DNA of 5,393 nt from Clostridia bacterium (GTDB lineage: Bacteria > Bacillota_A > Clostridia > UMGS1810), in assembly GCA_017437345.1 (NCBI GenBank), contig JAFSBJ010000235.1, positions 1-5,393 of the forward strand. The letters run 5' to 3'. The notes under the pieces were generated by a model. That model was not told where the DNA came from. It saw only the letters and a list, made by a program, of their open reading frames with translations, and did no database searches. Shown one piece after another: positions 1-5,393 of this stretch (position 1 is its first letter; every line of letters starts with the position of its first letter). The position numbers were made by a program, and so were the translations under genes.

Positions 1-1
1 A

Positions 2-142
2 TTTATATGGGGAGTTTATGCCGAAGAAGGGCAAAGTGTGCTTATGTATTCCCTTATTTACAATGGCACATATATGATTCCGGAAATAATAATAACAACA
101 ATAGTTACAGGGCTTATTTTTAAAAGCAGGATATTGAGATAA
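2..142 (+). CDS. thiT: C-terminal end of a ThiT-like thiamine ECF transporter S-component (5' end outside window)
   Basis: Only the last 46 codons are present; the frame enters from the left edge and ends at a TAA at 140-142. The fragment contains AEEGQS followed by YSLIYNGTYMIPEIIITTIV and a short basic tail. This matches the final membrane helix of ThiT/YuaJ, the substrate-binding membrane subunit that pairs with the ECF energising module to import thiamine. From memory of the Lactococcus ThiT structure, the Tyr and Asn of YSLIYN (fragment residues 16 and 21) correspond to two thiamine-contacting residues, Tyr146 and Asn151. The long hydrophobic run ending in a positively charged tail fits a last transmembrane helix. 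The gene converges on pflA and shares its terminator. Thiamine genes of this kind often follow a TPP riboswitch, but that region is not in the window. The assignment rests on a short fragment. Confidence 0.75.
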   Translation, partial: FIWGVYAEEGQSVLMYSLIYNGTYMIPEIIITTIVTGLIFKSRILR

Positions 143-145
143 CAC

Positions 146-192
146 AAAAAGCATATTTTTGAAGATGTTTTTCTTCAAAAATATGCTTTTTT
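146..192. terminator. Bidirectional intrinsic terminator between thiT and pflA
   Basis: A perfect 20-bp inverted repeat (146-165 with 172-191) encloses a 6-nt loop. The arms begin with A5 and end with T5, so each strand shows a stem followed by a T-run. It lies 3 bp after the thiT stop and 15 bp past the pflA stop, placed to end both converging transcripts. The stem is AT-rich, but its length and T-tracts are typical of low-GC Firmicutes. Confidence 0.85.
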
Positions 193-206
193 CATTTTAA
201 AATCTT

Positions 207-914
207 TTATAATAGATTATTTAACCTGTCCATTGTTTCTTTATCGGGTGTGGGTATATGGGCAAATGGAAACTCTATATTCATGCTGTCATATTTGGTC
301 TGACATATTTTCTTGAATGGCAAAAGCTCGATTTTATCAACGCAAAGGTGGTTATCTGCAATAGCTTTAAGCTCTTTTATATTTTCCTCATTGTCATTAA
401 TACCGGGAATTATAACCTGCCTGAGAGTTGTGGGAACAGATTGACTTTCAAGAAACTCAAGAAAATCCATCGGAAGGCTGAGAGTGCAGCCAACATTTTC
501 TCTATAGAGCTTATCTGTCGTGTATTTTATATCAAGAAGGACTCTGTCGGTTACCTTAAGAAGCTTTTTAACTGAATCATTCAAAACACTACCTGAGGTA
601 TCGAGGCAGGTATTGATGCCTTCTTTATGGCATAGCTCAAAAACTTCAAAGGCAAATTCCGACTGTAGAAGAGGTTCGCCGCCGGAAAGGGTTATGCCGC
701 CAACACCGGAAAAATACTCTTTGTATCTCACAGCTTTTTTTACTATTTCATCAGGTGAATATAATGTGCCGCAGTTTATTTCCCAGGTATCGGGATTATG
801 ACAGCATTTACACCTGAGATTACACCCCTGCATAAAAACAACATAGCGAACACCGGGGCCATCCAGAGTACCCATTGACTGGATTGAATGAACCCTGCCT
901 ATCTTTTCCGGCAT
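207..914 (-). CDS. pflA: Pyruvate formate-lyase activating enzyme (radical SAM)
   Basis: This 235-residue protein is a cytoplasmic radical SAM enzyme that removes a hydrogen from the radical glycine of pyruvate formate-lyase, switching it on without oxygen. The N-terminus has the DGPGVRYVVFMQGC stretch of PFL activases. The CX3CX2C cluster motif follows at Cys31, Cys35 and Cys38, running into HNPDTW as in E. coli PflA (about 246 residues). Cys37 is an extra cysteine inside the motif. Residues 75-82 (TLSGGEPL) give the GGE motif that contacts SAM, and LLDIKYT is the usual mid-barrel strand. The ATG at 912-914 overlaps the pflB TAA by one base (TAATG), with a GAGG ribosome site 7 nt upstream, so translation is probably coupled to the end of pflB. 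If ribosomes stop at the amber codon in pflB, this coupling would be lost. The stop is TAA. A glycyl-radical activase for another enzyme is possible, but the adjacent pflB settles the assignment. Confidence 0.96.
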   Translation of the reverse strand: MPEKIGRVHSIQSMGTLDGPGVRYVVFMQGCNLRCKCCHNPDTWEINCGTLYSPDEIVKKAVRYKEYFSGVGGITLSGGEPLLQSEFAFEVFELCHKEGINTCLDTSGSVLNDSVKKLLKVTDRVLLDIKYTTDKLYRENVGCTLSLPMDFLEFLESQSVPTTLRQVIIPGINDNEENIKELKAIADNHLCVDKIELLPFKKICQTKYDSMNIEFPFAHIPTPDKETMDRLNNLL

Positions 915-925
915 TACATTGCCTC
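914..925 (-). promoter_or_regulatory. TAATG stop/start overlap and ribosome site for pflA
   Basis: On the minus strand GAGG (925-922) lies 7 nt before the pflA ATG. The pflB stop TAA shares its last A with that ATG. The ribosome site is inside the pflB coding end, so ribosomes finishing pflB would be positioned to reinitiate on pflA. Confidence 0.8.
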
Positions 926-2092
926 ATGGAAGGTGCGGCTGATTACCTCACGCTGCTGTTCTCTTGAAAGCTTATTGAAGTTAACTGCATAGCCGGAAAC
1001 TCTTATTGTGAGGTTTGGATATGCTTCAGGGTTTTCATAGGCTTTCATAAGAGTTTCTCTGTTTAACACATTGATGTTTATATGATGAGCTTTTTTAGCA
1101 AAATAGCCATCAAGGATTGTAACTAGGTTATTTATTCTTTCTTCTTCTGTTCTTCCAAGGGCTTCGGGAGTGATGGAGAAGGTATTTGAAATACCGTCGC
1201 GGCAATCGTCATAGCTGATTTTAGCAACGGAGTTGAGGGATGCCAATGCACCATTTTCTTCGCGGTTGTGCATTGGGTTTGCACCGGGGGCAAATGGTGC
1301 GCTTGCTTCTCTGCCATCGGGGGTTGCGCCTGTGTTTTTACCATACATTACATTTGATGTTATGGTCAGAACAGAGAGGGTGTGGATTGCATTACGATAG
1401 GTTTTGGTTTTTCTGAGTTCGGTGATAACCTTATGAGACATATCCTTTGCAATTAAATCTACCCTATCGTCGTCATTGCCGAATTTCGGGAAGTCACCAA
1501 CGGTTTCAAATTCTGTTATAAATCCATCTTCATCCTTTATTGGCTTTACATTGGCATATTTTATAGCACTTAAGGAATCGGCAACAACTGAAAGACCTGC
1601 AATACCAAATGCCATAAAGCGCTCTACCTCGGTATCGTGGAGAGCCATCTGGATTTTTTCATAGGCATATTTATCGTGCATATAGTGGATGATGTTCATT
1701 GTGTTGACATAGAGATGGCTGAGCCATGCAATATAGATATCAAATCTTTCCATAACCTCATTATAATCAAGGCTGTCTCCATCCATAACAGGCATCTGAG
1801 GGCCTATGTGCATTTTGCTTGTGGTGTCGTAGCCACCGTTTATGGCAATAAGGAGAAGCTTTGCAAGGTTGCAGCGAGCGCCGAAGAACTGCATCTGCTT
1901 GCCTATTTTCATTGCAGACACACAGCATGCGATTGCATAGTCATCACCATAGATAGGACGCATAACATCGTCGTTTTCATATTGAATTGAATCTGTGTCG
2001 GCAGATACCTTTGCACAGAATTTTTTGAAGTTTTCGGGAAGAGAGGTCGACCAGAGAATGGTGAGGTTTGGCTCGGGAGATGAACCGAGGGT
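914..2092 (-). pseudogene. C-terminal catalytic half of PFL, downstream of the amber, no start of its own
   Basis: The 392 sense codons after the amber remain open and highly PFL-like to the natural TAA. The first in-frame ATG is Met395 at 1961-1963 ([14 protein letters not shown]), 43 codons after the stop. No ATG, GTG or TTG occurs in frame before it. No Shine-Dalgarno-like sequence precedes it; the upstream bases are just the codons for QYENDDV. An independent product is therefore unlikely, although one starting there would include both cysteines and the glycine loop. Confidence 0.6.
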
Positions 2093-2095
2093 CTA
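2093..2095 (-). other. Internal in-frame UAG codon of pflB
   Basis: The minus strand reads CTC TAG ACC here, between NTL and TLGSSPEPN. The aligned E. coli residue, from memory, is Tyr in NTLYTMGPSPEPN. TAT or TAC to TAG needs only one third-position change (plus-strand base 2093). The four complete or 3'-complete genes in the window all end in TAA, and no other in-frame TAG appears inside a recognised gene. Confidence 0.95.
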
Positions 2096-3145
2096 GAGAG
2101 TGTTGAGCATACGGAAGCTGGATTTTGTAACAAGAGTTCTTCCATCTTCACCCATACCGCCGACAGCCTCTGTAATCCACATTGGATCTCCACCGAAGAG
2201 CTCGTTATATTCGGGAGTTCTTAAGTGACGGGCGATACGGAGTTTGATAACGAAATCGTCCATCAGTTCCTGTGCTTCTTCTTCGGTGATGATGCCATTT
2301 TTAAGGTCACGCTCTATATAGATGTCGAAAAATGTGCTTACTCTTCCAAGAGACATAGCCGCACCATTTTGCTCTTTTATGGCTGCAAGATAGGCAAAAT
2401 ATGTCCACTGAATAGCTTCACAGGCATTTGATGCAGGCTCGGAAATATCAAAGCCATACATCTTTGCCATTTCCTTTAAATAACCCAAAAATTCTATCTG
2501 TTTGAAAAGTTCTTCATCTGTTCTGATGTTGGCTGCATCAAAATGACTATTGGAAAGGTCAGCTTTATCTTTTTTCTTTTCTTCAATAAGACGGTCAACC
2601 CCATAAAGAGCAACTCTGCGATAGTCACCTATTATTCTTCCTCTGCCATAGGCATCGGGAAGTCCTGTTATAACATGGCATTTTCTTGCCTGACGCATTT
2701 CGTCGGTATAAGCACGGAAAACACCGTCGTTATGGGTTGTGCGGAAGCGGAATTCTTCTTCTATTTTGCTGCTGAGCTTATAGCCATATGCTTCGCAAGC
2801 CTGACGAGCCATTCTCATTCCGCCAAAGGGATTAACTCCTCTTTTTAAGGGGCGGTTGGTTTGCATACCAACAATAATTTCGTTGTCTTTATCTATATAT
2901 CCGGGTGAGTAGCTTGTGAGCGAGGAAACGGTGGCTGTGTCGATATCAAGGACTCCGCCATACTGACGCTCCAAGGCAAAAAGAGACTGCACTTTTTTCA
3001 TTATTCCCTTTGTGCGCGCTGTGGCACCCGAAAGGAATTTATCATCGCCTGTGTATTCTTTATAATTGGTCTGGATAAAATCGCGGACACTTATTTCATC
3101 TTGCCAGATACCTTCATTAAAGCCATTCCAGTTATTGTGTTTCAT
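2093..3145 (-). CDS. N-terminal half of PFL (product if the amber terminates translation)
   Basis: If UAG ends translation, the product is 350 residues. It carries the N-terminal PFL barrel region, including the [18 protein letters not shown] block and [18 protein letters not shown], and stops just after FRMLNTL. It lacks the Cys407-Cys408 pair and the radical glycine, so it could not perform PFL chemistry. It would probably be unstable because the glycyl-radical barrel is split in the middle. The rest of the annotation is under the full-length pflB entry. Confidence 0.6.
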   Translation of the reverse strand: MKHNNWNGFNEGIWQDEISVRDFIQTNYKEYTGDDKFLSGATARTKGIMKKVQSLFALERQYGGVLDIDTATVSSLTSYSPGYIDKDNEIIVGMQTNRPLKRGVNPFGGMRMARQACEAYGYKLSSKIEEEFRFRTTHNDGVFRAYTDEMRQARKCHVITGLPDAYGRGRIIGDYRRVALYGVDRLIEEKKKDKADLSNSHFDAANIRTDEELFKQIEFLGYLKEMAKMYGFDISEPASNACEAIQWTYFAYLAAIKEQNGAAMSLGRVSTFFDIYIERDLKNGIITEEEAQELMDDFVIKLRIARHLRTPEYNELFGGDPMWITEAVGGMGEDGRTLVTKSSFRMLNTL

Positions 3146-3158
3146 ATGTATTCCTCCT
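3143..3158 (-). promoter_or_regulatory. Ribosome binding site and start codon of pflB
   Basis: Minus-strand AGGAGG (3158-3153) is followed by 7 nt and ATG (3145-3143). This strong site fixes the start at MKHNN rather than at the upstream in-frame ATG at 3161-3163, which lies just before the AGGAGG. Confidence 0.9.
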
Positions 3159-3162
3159 ATCA

Positions 3163-3190
3163 TTTAGTAAACTAAATCCACTTTGGATTT
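3163..3190 (-). repeat. Two small inverted repeats in the distal pflB leader
   Basis: A perfect 7-bp inverted repeat with a 3-nt loop occupies 3174-3190 (AAATCCA/TGGATTT). A second 5-bp one with a 4-nt loop lies at 3163-3176 (TTTAG/CTAAA), sharing 3 bases with it. They sit between the riboswitch terminator and the pflB AGGAGG, and neither covers the AGGAGG. Their function is unknown; they might be weak mRNA structures or a protein site. Confidence 0.4.
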
Positions 3191-3229
3191 TAACACTACC
3201 TTTTTAAATAAATGTTTGGCTGACAGCCC

Positions 3230-3275
3230 AAAAAAAGAGCAATCCAGCTTATAATTTCAATAAGTTGAATTGCCC
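3230..3275 (-). terminator. Riboswitch expression-platform terminator in the pflB leader
   Basis: On the minus strand a 16-bp stem (3275-3260 with 3252-3237; two G-U pairs and one A-C mismatch) has a 7-nt loop and is followed directly by seven T residues (3236-3230). Its 5' arm starts with GGGC (3275-3272), which is also the final conserved GGGC of the ZTP aptamer. Aptamer folding and terminator folding therefore compete for the same bases. Ligand binding should block the terminator and allow pflBA transcription, an ON switch. Confidence 0.88.
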
Positions 3276-3405
3276 AGACGGTCGGCCATAGCCATTGGAG
3301 TATTATCCGAACTCGTTTTGAAAATACTCCAATGGCTATGCATAAAAGCTGCTTTCATTTACATTCCCCCGCGGTACTCCGCGAAATCCGTCAGTAGTGT
3401 AAATG
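3272..3405 (-). promoter_or_regulatory. ZTP/ZMP riboswitch aptamer (pfl RNA motif)
   Basis: Read on the minus strand, the elements of the ZTP aptamer occur in order. P1 is an 8-bp perfect stem (3405-3398 CATTTACA with 3363-3356 TGTAAATG). Within it is the internal-loop strand CTACTGACGGATTT, resembling the consensus TGACTGGCGAACA. P2 is the hairpin CGCGG-AGTA-CCGCG (3383-3370), followed by GGGGAA before P1 closes. After a linker comes the conserved 3' hairpin strand CCGTCTGGGC (3281-3272). The family binds ZTP or ZMP (AICAR phosphate), purine intermediates that accumulate when 10-formyl-THF is low, and commonly controls purine, folate and pfl genes. The leader upstream of pflB is a classic context. 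The linker holds an unusual 18-bp hairpin, listed separately. The identification is by motif reading, not a covariance search. Confidence 0.9.
3287..3340 (-). repeat. Perfect 18-bp inverted repeat in the riboswitch linker
   Basis: Arms 3287-3304 and 3323-3340 are exact reverse complements of 18 bases (CATAGCCATTGGAGTATT on the plus strand) around an 18-nt loop. In the RNA the hairpin lies between the P1/P2 domain and the CCGTCTGGGC hairpin, ending a few bases before it. Variable linkers with optional hairpins are known in ZTP riboswitches. A perfect stem this long is striking and could bring the two aptamer halves together. It has no T-run, so it is not a terminator. Confidence 0.9.
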
Positions 3406-3422
3406 TTGTGTAATATGGTTTC

Positions 3423-3451
3423 ATTATAATCTATATATAGTGGTTTGTCAA
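3423..3451 (-). promoter_or_regulatory. Consensus sigma-A promoter of the pflBA operon
   Basis: Minus-strand TTGACA (3451-3446) and TATAAT (3428-3423) are both perfect consensus hexamers with a 17-bp spacer. A start near 3416 would give a leader of about 270 nt, starting about 11 nt before riboswitch P1. Such a strong promoter fits control exercised mainly at the terminator rather than at initiation. Confidence 0.92.
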
Positions 3452-3467
3452 GAAAAAAGACTGACAA
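3445..3467. repeat. Inverted repeat overlapping the -35 box of the pflBA promoter
   Basis: TTGTCA (3445-3450) and TGACAA (3462-3467) form a 6-bp inverted repeat with an 11-nt spacer; the first arm overlaps the -35 hexamer. It could be an operator. It could also be chance, since TTGACA itself supplies most of one arm and the flanks are AT-rich. No known regulator's consensus was recognised. Confidence 0.3.
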
Positions 3468-3499
3468 TTTTTTAACACAATTTCATATGTTTTTATGGT

Positions 3500-4369
3500 T
3501 TATTGACCTAATTTATTTTCCCTTGCATAATAGAAAAGATACTGCTGAGCTATTCCTGCAAATTCACCGAAATGCTCTGCGGCAAAGGCTGATATTTCTT
3601 TTTCTTTTGCATTTTCATCAAGATAAAGAGTCTGGACAGTTCTTTTTACCCACACATCTATCGGGAAAGCTTCTTTTTTGTGGCAGGAAAAAAGAAGCAC
3701 GCAATCGGCAACCTTGGGTCCTACTCCCTTTATTTTCATAAGCTCTTTTTTTGCATCGGAATATGGCATGGATTTCAGGTTTTCCAGTTGCACTTGGCCT
3801 GATTCAATTTTCTTTACAGCATCCACTATATAGCCTGCTCTGTAGCCTGCCTTTAAAGGGGCCAGCTCTTCTTCGGTTACGCCTGAAAGAGAAGAAAGCT
3901 CGGGGAAGGCATAGTAGGTTTTGCCGCAACAGGAAAGCTTTTTGCCATACATTTCAGAAAGCTTTGACACTATCTTTTTTATGCGGGGAATGGCATTTTG
4001 CGTTGAAATTATAAAAGATATGACACATTCAAAAATTTCCTGATTGAGTATTTTTATTCCCCATCCGAAATCCATTGCTGTTTTAACATTTTCATCGGAT
4101 GAAAGATGGGATTTTATAAGGTTATAGTCGGTATCAAGATCAAGATAATCTTTCCATTGACTATTAAATTCGGAAAGTGTTATATTTTTAATTGTAAGGC
4201 AGCCTCCTACGAAAGAAATATTGACAGGCTTTGAAAAGGCAACGCCTGTGTAGCTGCCATCGTTTTCTTCATCCCAGCGGAAGCACTGACCGCACATAAA
4301 GGTGTGGGTGGGATTAAAATCGTTTATATCGTGGATTATAACTGAATTGTTTTTTTCTGTAATTTTCAT
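3500..4369 (-). CDS. ogg: OGG1-type 8-oxoguanine DNA glycosylase/AP lyase
   Basis: This 289-residue cytoplasmic repair enzyme should remove 8-oxoguanine opposite cytosine and nick the strand by beta-elimination. The N-terminal OGG domain contains FMCGQCFRW, matching GQSFRW in human OGG1. The C-terminal helix-hairpin-helix GPD domain reads LMKIKGVGPKVADC then AFPIDVWVKR. Lys219 corresponds to the Schiff-base Lys249 of human OGG1 and Asp238 to catalytic Asp268. Between the domains, LNQEIFECVISFIISTQNAIPRI aligns with human [23 protein letters not shown]; the DNA-inserting Asn149 appears to be Gln here. The start chosen is the ATG at 4367-4369 because GGTGAT lies just upstream and the protein then starts like the family. 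A further in-frame ATG at 4415-4417 would add 16 residues but lacks a ribosome site. The gene ends in TAA about 50 bp before the pflB promoter with no clear terminator, so some readthrough into the pfl leader is possible. No convincing promoter was found. An AlkA-like specificity is the less likely alternative. Confidence 0.9.
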   Translation of the reverse strand: MKITEKNNSVIIHDINDFNPTHTFMCGQCFRWDEENDGSYTGVAFSKPVNISFVGGCLTIKNITLSEFNSQWKDYLDLDTDYNLIKSHLSSDENVKTAMDFGWGIKILNQEIFECVISFIISTQNAIPRIKKIVSKLSEMYGKKLSCCGKTYYAFPELSSLSGVTEEELAPLKAGYRAGYIVDAVKKIESGQVQLENLKSMPYSDAKKELMKIKGVGPKVADCVLLFSCHKKEAFPIDVWVKRTVQTLYLDENAKEKEISAFAAEHFGEFAGIAQQYLFYYARENKLGQ

Positions 4370-4373
4370 TTGT

Positions 4374-4379
4374 ATCACC
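4374..4379 (-). promoter_or_regulatory. Ribosome binding site deciding the ogg start
   Basis: Minus-strand GGTGAT (4379-4374) sits 4 nt before the ATG at 4369-4367. It matches the 3' part of the extended AGGAGGTGAT Shine-Dalgarno sequence. The alternative upstream ATG has only AT-rich sequence before it. Confidence 0.6.
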
Positions 4380-4530
4380 GCTGTTATTTTAACATATAAA
4401 ACCAAAGGATTACACATTAATTTTAATATTGTAATTTAACGGTAACATAATAAGAAAGAAAAAGCTGATAATTTTTGTGTATTTTTTTTGATTAAAAAGC
4501 AATAAAAAAGTTTTCTTTTTTGAAAATATG

Positions 4531-4539
4531 TGATATAAT
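4531..4539 (+). promoter_or_regulatory. Extended -10 promoter of ddl
   Basis: TGATATAAT gives a TG-n-TATAAT extended -10 element with a perfect -10 hexamer (4534-4539). The region 17 bp upstream (TTTTCT, 4511-4516) is a poor -35 box, as is common with extended -10 promoters. Transcription would start near 4546, leaving a leader of about 30 nt. Confidence 0.7.
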
Positions 4540-4556
4540 ATAGAAGATTATGTGAT

Positions 4557-4563
4557 AAAGGAG
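4557..4563 (+). promoter_or_regulatory. Ribosome binding site of ddl with long spacing
   Basis: AAAGGAG is a good Shine-Dalgarno sequence but lies 13 nt before the ATG at 4577, longer than the usual 5-9. No in-frame ATG, GTG or TTG occurs in between, and the family-typical N-terminus begins exactly at this ATG, so the start is retained. Confidence 0.65.
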
Positions 4564-4576
4564 CTATATTTTTGCT

Positions 4577-5393
4577 ATGAAAAAGAAAATATGCGTTATT
4601 TTCGGCGGAGAATCGACTGAATATGAGGTGTCATTAAGATCGGCATATTCAGTTATAGAAAAGCTTGATAAGGATAAATTTGATGTTATAACTATCGGAA
4701 TAAGAAAAGACGGAAAGTGGTTTTTGTATGATGGTGACTACAAAAACATTCCCGAAGATAAATGGTATGGCGAAAAGCTTTTGCCTGTGAGCCTTCTTCA
4801 CGGAAGCAAGGAAAGCAGTATTGTTTCTTTAAAACCTGACGGTACATATGAAAAGCTCATATTTGATGTGGCGTTTCCTGTGCTTCACGGAAAAAACGGA
4901 GAAGACGGAACCATTCAGGGGCTTTTTGAACTGGCAGGAATTAAGTATGTTGGGGTTGGAGTTATTGCATCAAGCGTTGGAATGGACAAAACCTTTACAA
5001 AAATCATCTTTAAAAACGCAGGCATCCCCCAGGCAGACTGGGTTACAATTGCAAAGCACGAATTAAACGAGCTTGATTTAAAAATAGAAGAAATAGAAAA
5101 AAAGCTCGGTTATCCGGCATTTATAAAGCCTGCTAACGCCGGTTCATCAATCGGAATAGGAAAAGCGAAAAACAGAGATGAGCTTATTGAATGCATTAAT
5201 GAAGCATTTAAATTTGACAGAAAAGTACTTGTTGAGGAATTTTTAACAGGACACGAGGTTGAGTGTGCTGTTTTAGGAAACAAGGGAAATATAAAGGCAT
5301 CCTGCGTTGGTGAAATTGTGGCTTCTCAGGAATTTTACACATATGATGCAAAATACAGCTCTGATTCAACAAGCGAATTATATATTCCGGCAA
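4577..5393 (+). CDS. ddl: D-alanine--D-alanine ligase (3' end outside window)
   Basis: The first 272 residues are present and the frame is open to the right edge; full-length enzymes have roughly 300-370. The enzyme joins two D-alanines using ATP in the cytoplasm, supplying the peptidoglycan stem terminus. The N-terminal domain shows VIFGGESTEYEVSL (10-20) with Glu15 in the position of E. coli DdlB Glu15. Residues 104-115 are the signature HGKNGEDGTIQG. The ATP-grasp part has FIKPANAGSSIG (182-193) with nucleotide-contacting Lys184 and Ser190, then VEEFLTGHEVECAV. The omega-loop stretch FYTYDAKY keeps Tyr260, aligned with DdlB Tyr216. The Glu-Ser-Tyr triad points to D-Ala-D-Ala rather than the D-lactate or D-serine ligases of glycopeptide resistance. 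It is transcribed divergently from ogg from its own promoter. Residue equivalences are from memory of DdlB. Confidence 0.95.
   Translation, partial: MKKKICVIFGGESTEYEVSLRSAYSVIEKLDKDKFDVITIGIRKDGKWFLYDGDYKNIPEDKWYGEKLLPVSLLHGSKESSIVSLKPDGTYEKLIFDVAFPVLHGKNGEDGTIQGLFELAGIKYVGVGVIASSVGMDKTFTKIIFKNAGIPQADWVTIAKHELNELDLKIEEIEKKLGYPAFIKPANAGSSIGIGKAKNRDELIECINEAFKFDRKVLVEEFLTGHEVECAVLGNKGNIKASCVGEIVASQEFYTYDAKYSSDSTSELYIPA

Larger units (their letters stand above)
914..3145 (-). pseudogene. pflB: Pyruvate formate-lyase (formate C-acetyltransferase) with an in-frame amber codon
   Basis: The locus spans 744 codons including the final TAA, the usual length for clostridial PFL (about 740 residues). 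It encodes the glycyl-radical enzyme that converts pyruvate and CoA to acetyl-CoA and formate. The start is the ATG at 3143-3145 (MKHNNWNGF), chosen because AGGAGG sits 7 nt upstream; an in-frame ATG six codons earlier overlaps that region and has no site of its own. Conserved PFL blocks appear in order: [21 protein letters not shown](stop)[19 protein letters not shown] with the catalytic pair Cys407-Cys408, SVLTITSNV, and RVSGYAV with the radical Gly718 near the C-terminus. Codon 351 (2093-2095) is TAG where E. coli PflB has Tyr. There is no frameshift and no other internal stop. The label 'pseudogene' is provisional: every catalytic residue recognised is intact, so the gene could be functional if the UAG is an error or is read through. 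It is the first gene of a pflB-pflA operon under a ZTP riboswitch. Confidence 0.93.

Noticed and set aside
2092..2097. TCTAGA palindrome across the amber codon as a sign of cloning or a regulatory site
   Set aside because: A single 6-bp palindrome created by the TAG itself is not evidence for either.
2543..2848. Open plus-strand frames lying opposite pflB, pflA and ogg (for example 2543-2848, 1637-1990, 520-801)
   Set aside because: They lie antisense to strongly conserved coding sequence, have no ribosome site or recognisable protein features, and are explained as shadows.
3465..3480. Possible Rex (NADH-sensing) operator upstream of the pflBA promoter
   Set aside because: Only a partial, non-symmetric resemblance to TTGTTAA-N4-TTAACAA exists, in an AT-rich stretch.
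4386..4396. Possible extended -10 promoter for ogg (minus TATGTTAAAAT)
   Set aside because: No -35 match was found at 16-18 bp, and transcription would start only about 10 nt before the ATG. The surrounding AT-rich DNA offers several equal candidates.
4504..4521. AAAAAAG-TTTT-CTTTTTT hairpin upstream of ddl
   Set aside because: The 7-bp stem has a single G-C pair and would be too weak to be a terminator; no rightward gene ends before it. It likely reflects AT richness.
4577..5393. VanG/VanA-type resistance ligase
   Set aside because: The omega-loop tyrosine and the surrounding FYTYDAKY stretch match housekeeping D-Ala-D-Ala ligases, and no other van genes are visible.

Overview
The window looks like chromosome from a low-GC, anaerobic member of the Firmicutes, most likely a clostridium. 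The evidence is the AT-rich sequence, AGGAGG-type ribosome sites, near-consensus sigma-A promoters, an ECF-type thiamine transporter subunit, a pyruvate formate-lyase pair, and an OGG1-type glycosylase of the kind known from clostridia. The species cannot be named from this stretch alone.

Layout from left to right. The 3' end of a rightward thiT-like gene (2-142) converges on a leftward pyruvate formate-lyase operon, and the two share a bidirectional terminator (146-192). The operon is pflB (914-3145) followed by pflA (207-914), joined by a one-base TAATG stop/start overlap. Between pflB and the next gene lies 354 bp of non-coding DNA that is almost fully explained as regulation. It holds a consensus leftward promoter (3423-3451), a ZTP/ZMP ('pfl' motif) riboswitch (3272-3405), an intrinsic terminator whose 5' arm reuses the last bases of the aptamer (3230-3275), and the pflB ribosome site. 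Further right are a leftward 8-oxoguanine DNA glycosylase (3500-4369) and a divergent, rightward D-alanine--D-alanine ligase (4577 to the window end, incomplete) with its own extended -10 promoter.

How it works together. PFL splits pyruvate into acetyl-CoA and formate, and PflA installs the glycyl radical PFL needs. Formate can be loaded onto tetrahydrofolate to make 10-formyl-THF. ZTP/ZMP builds up when 10-formyl-THF is short, so a ZTP-induced pflBA operon is a coherent one-carbon feedback circuit.

The main surprise is an in-frame UAG at codon 351 of pflB (2093-2095), where relatives carry tyrosine. The frame on both sides is otherwise open and well conserved, and both catalytic cysteines and the glycyl-radical glycine lie downstream of it. 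It may be a fresh nonsense mutation, a sequence error, or UAG decoded as an amino acid. A second oddity is a perfect 18-bp hairpin inserted between the two halves of the riboswitch aptamer.
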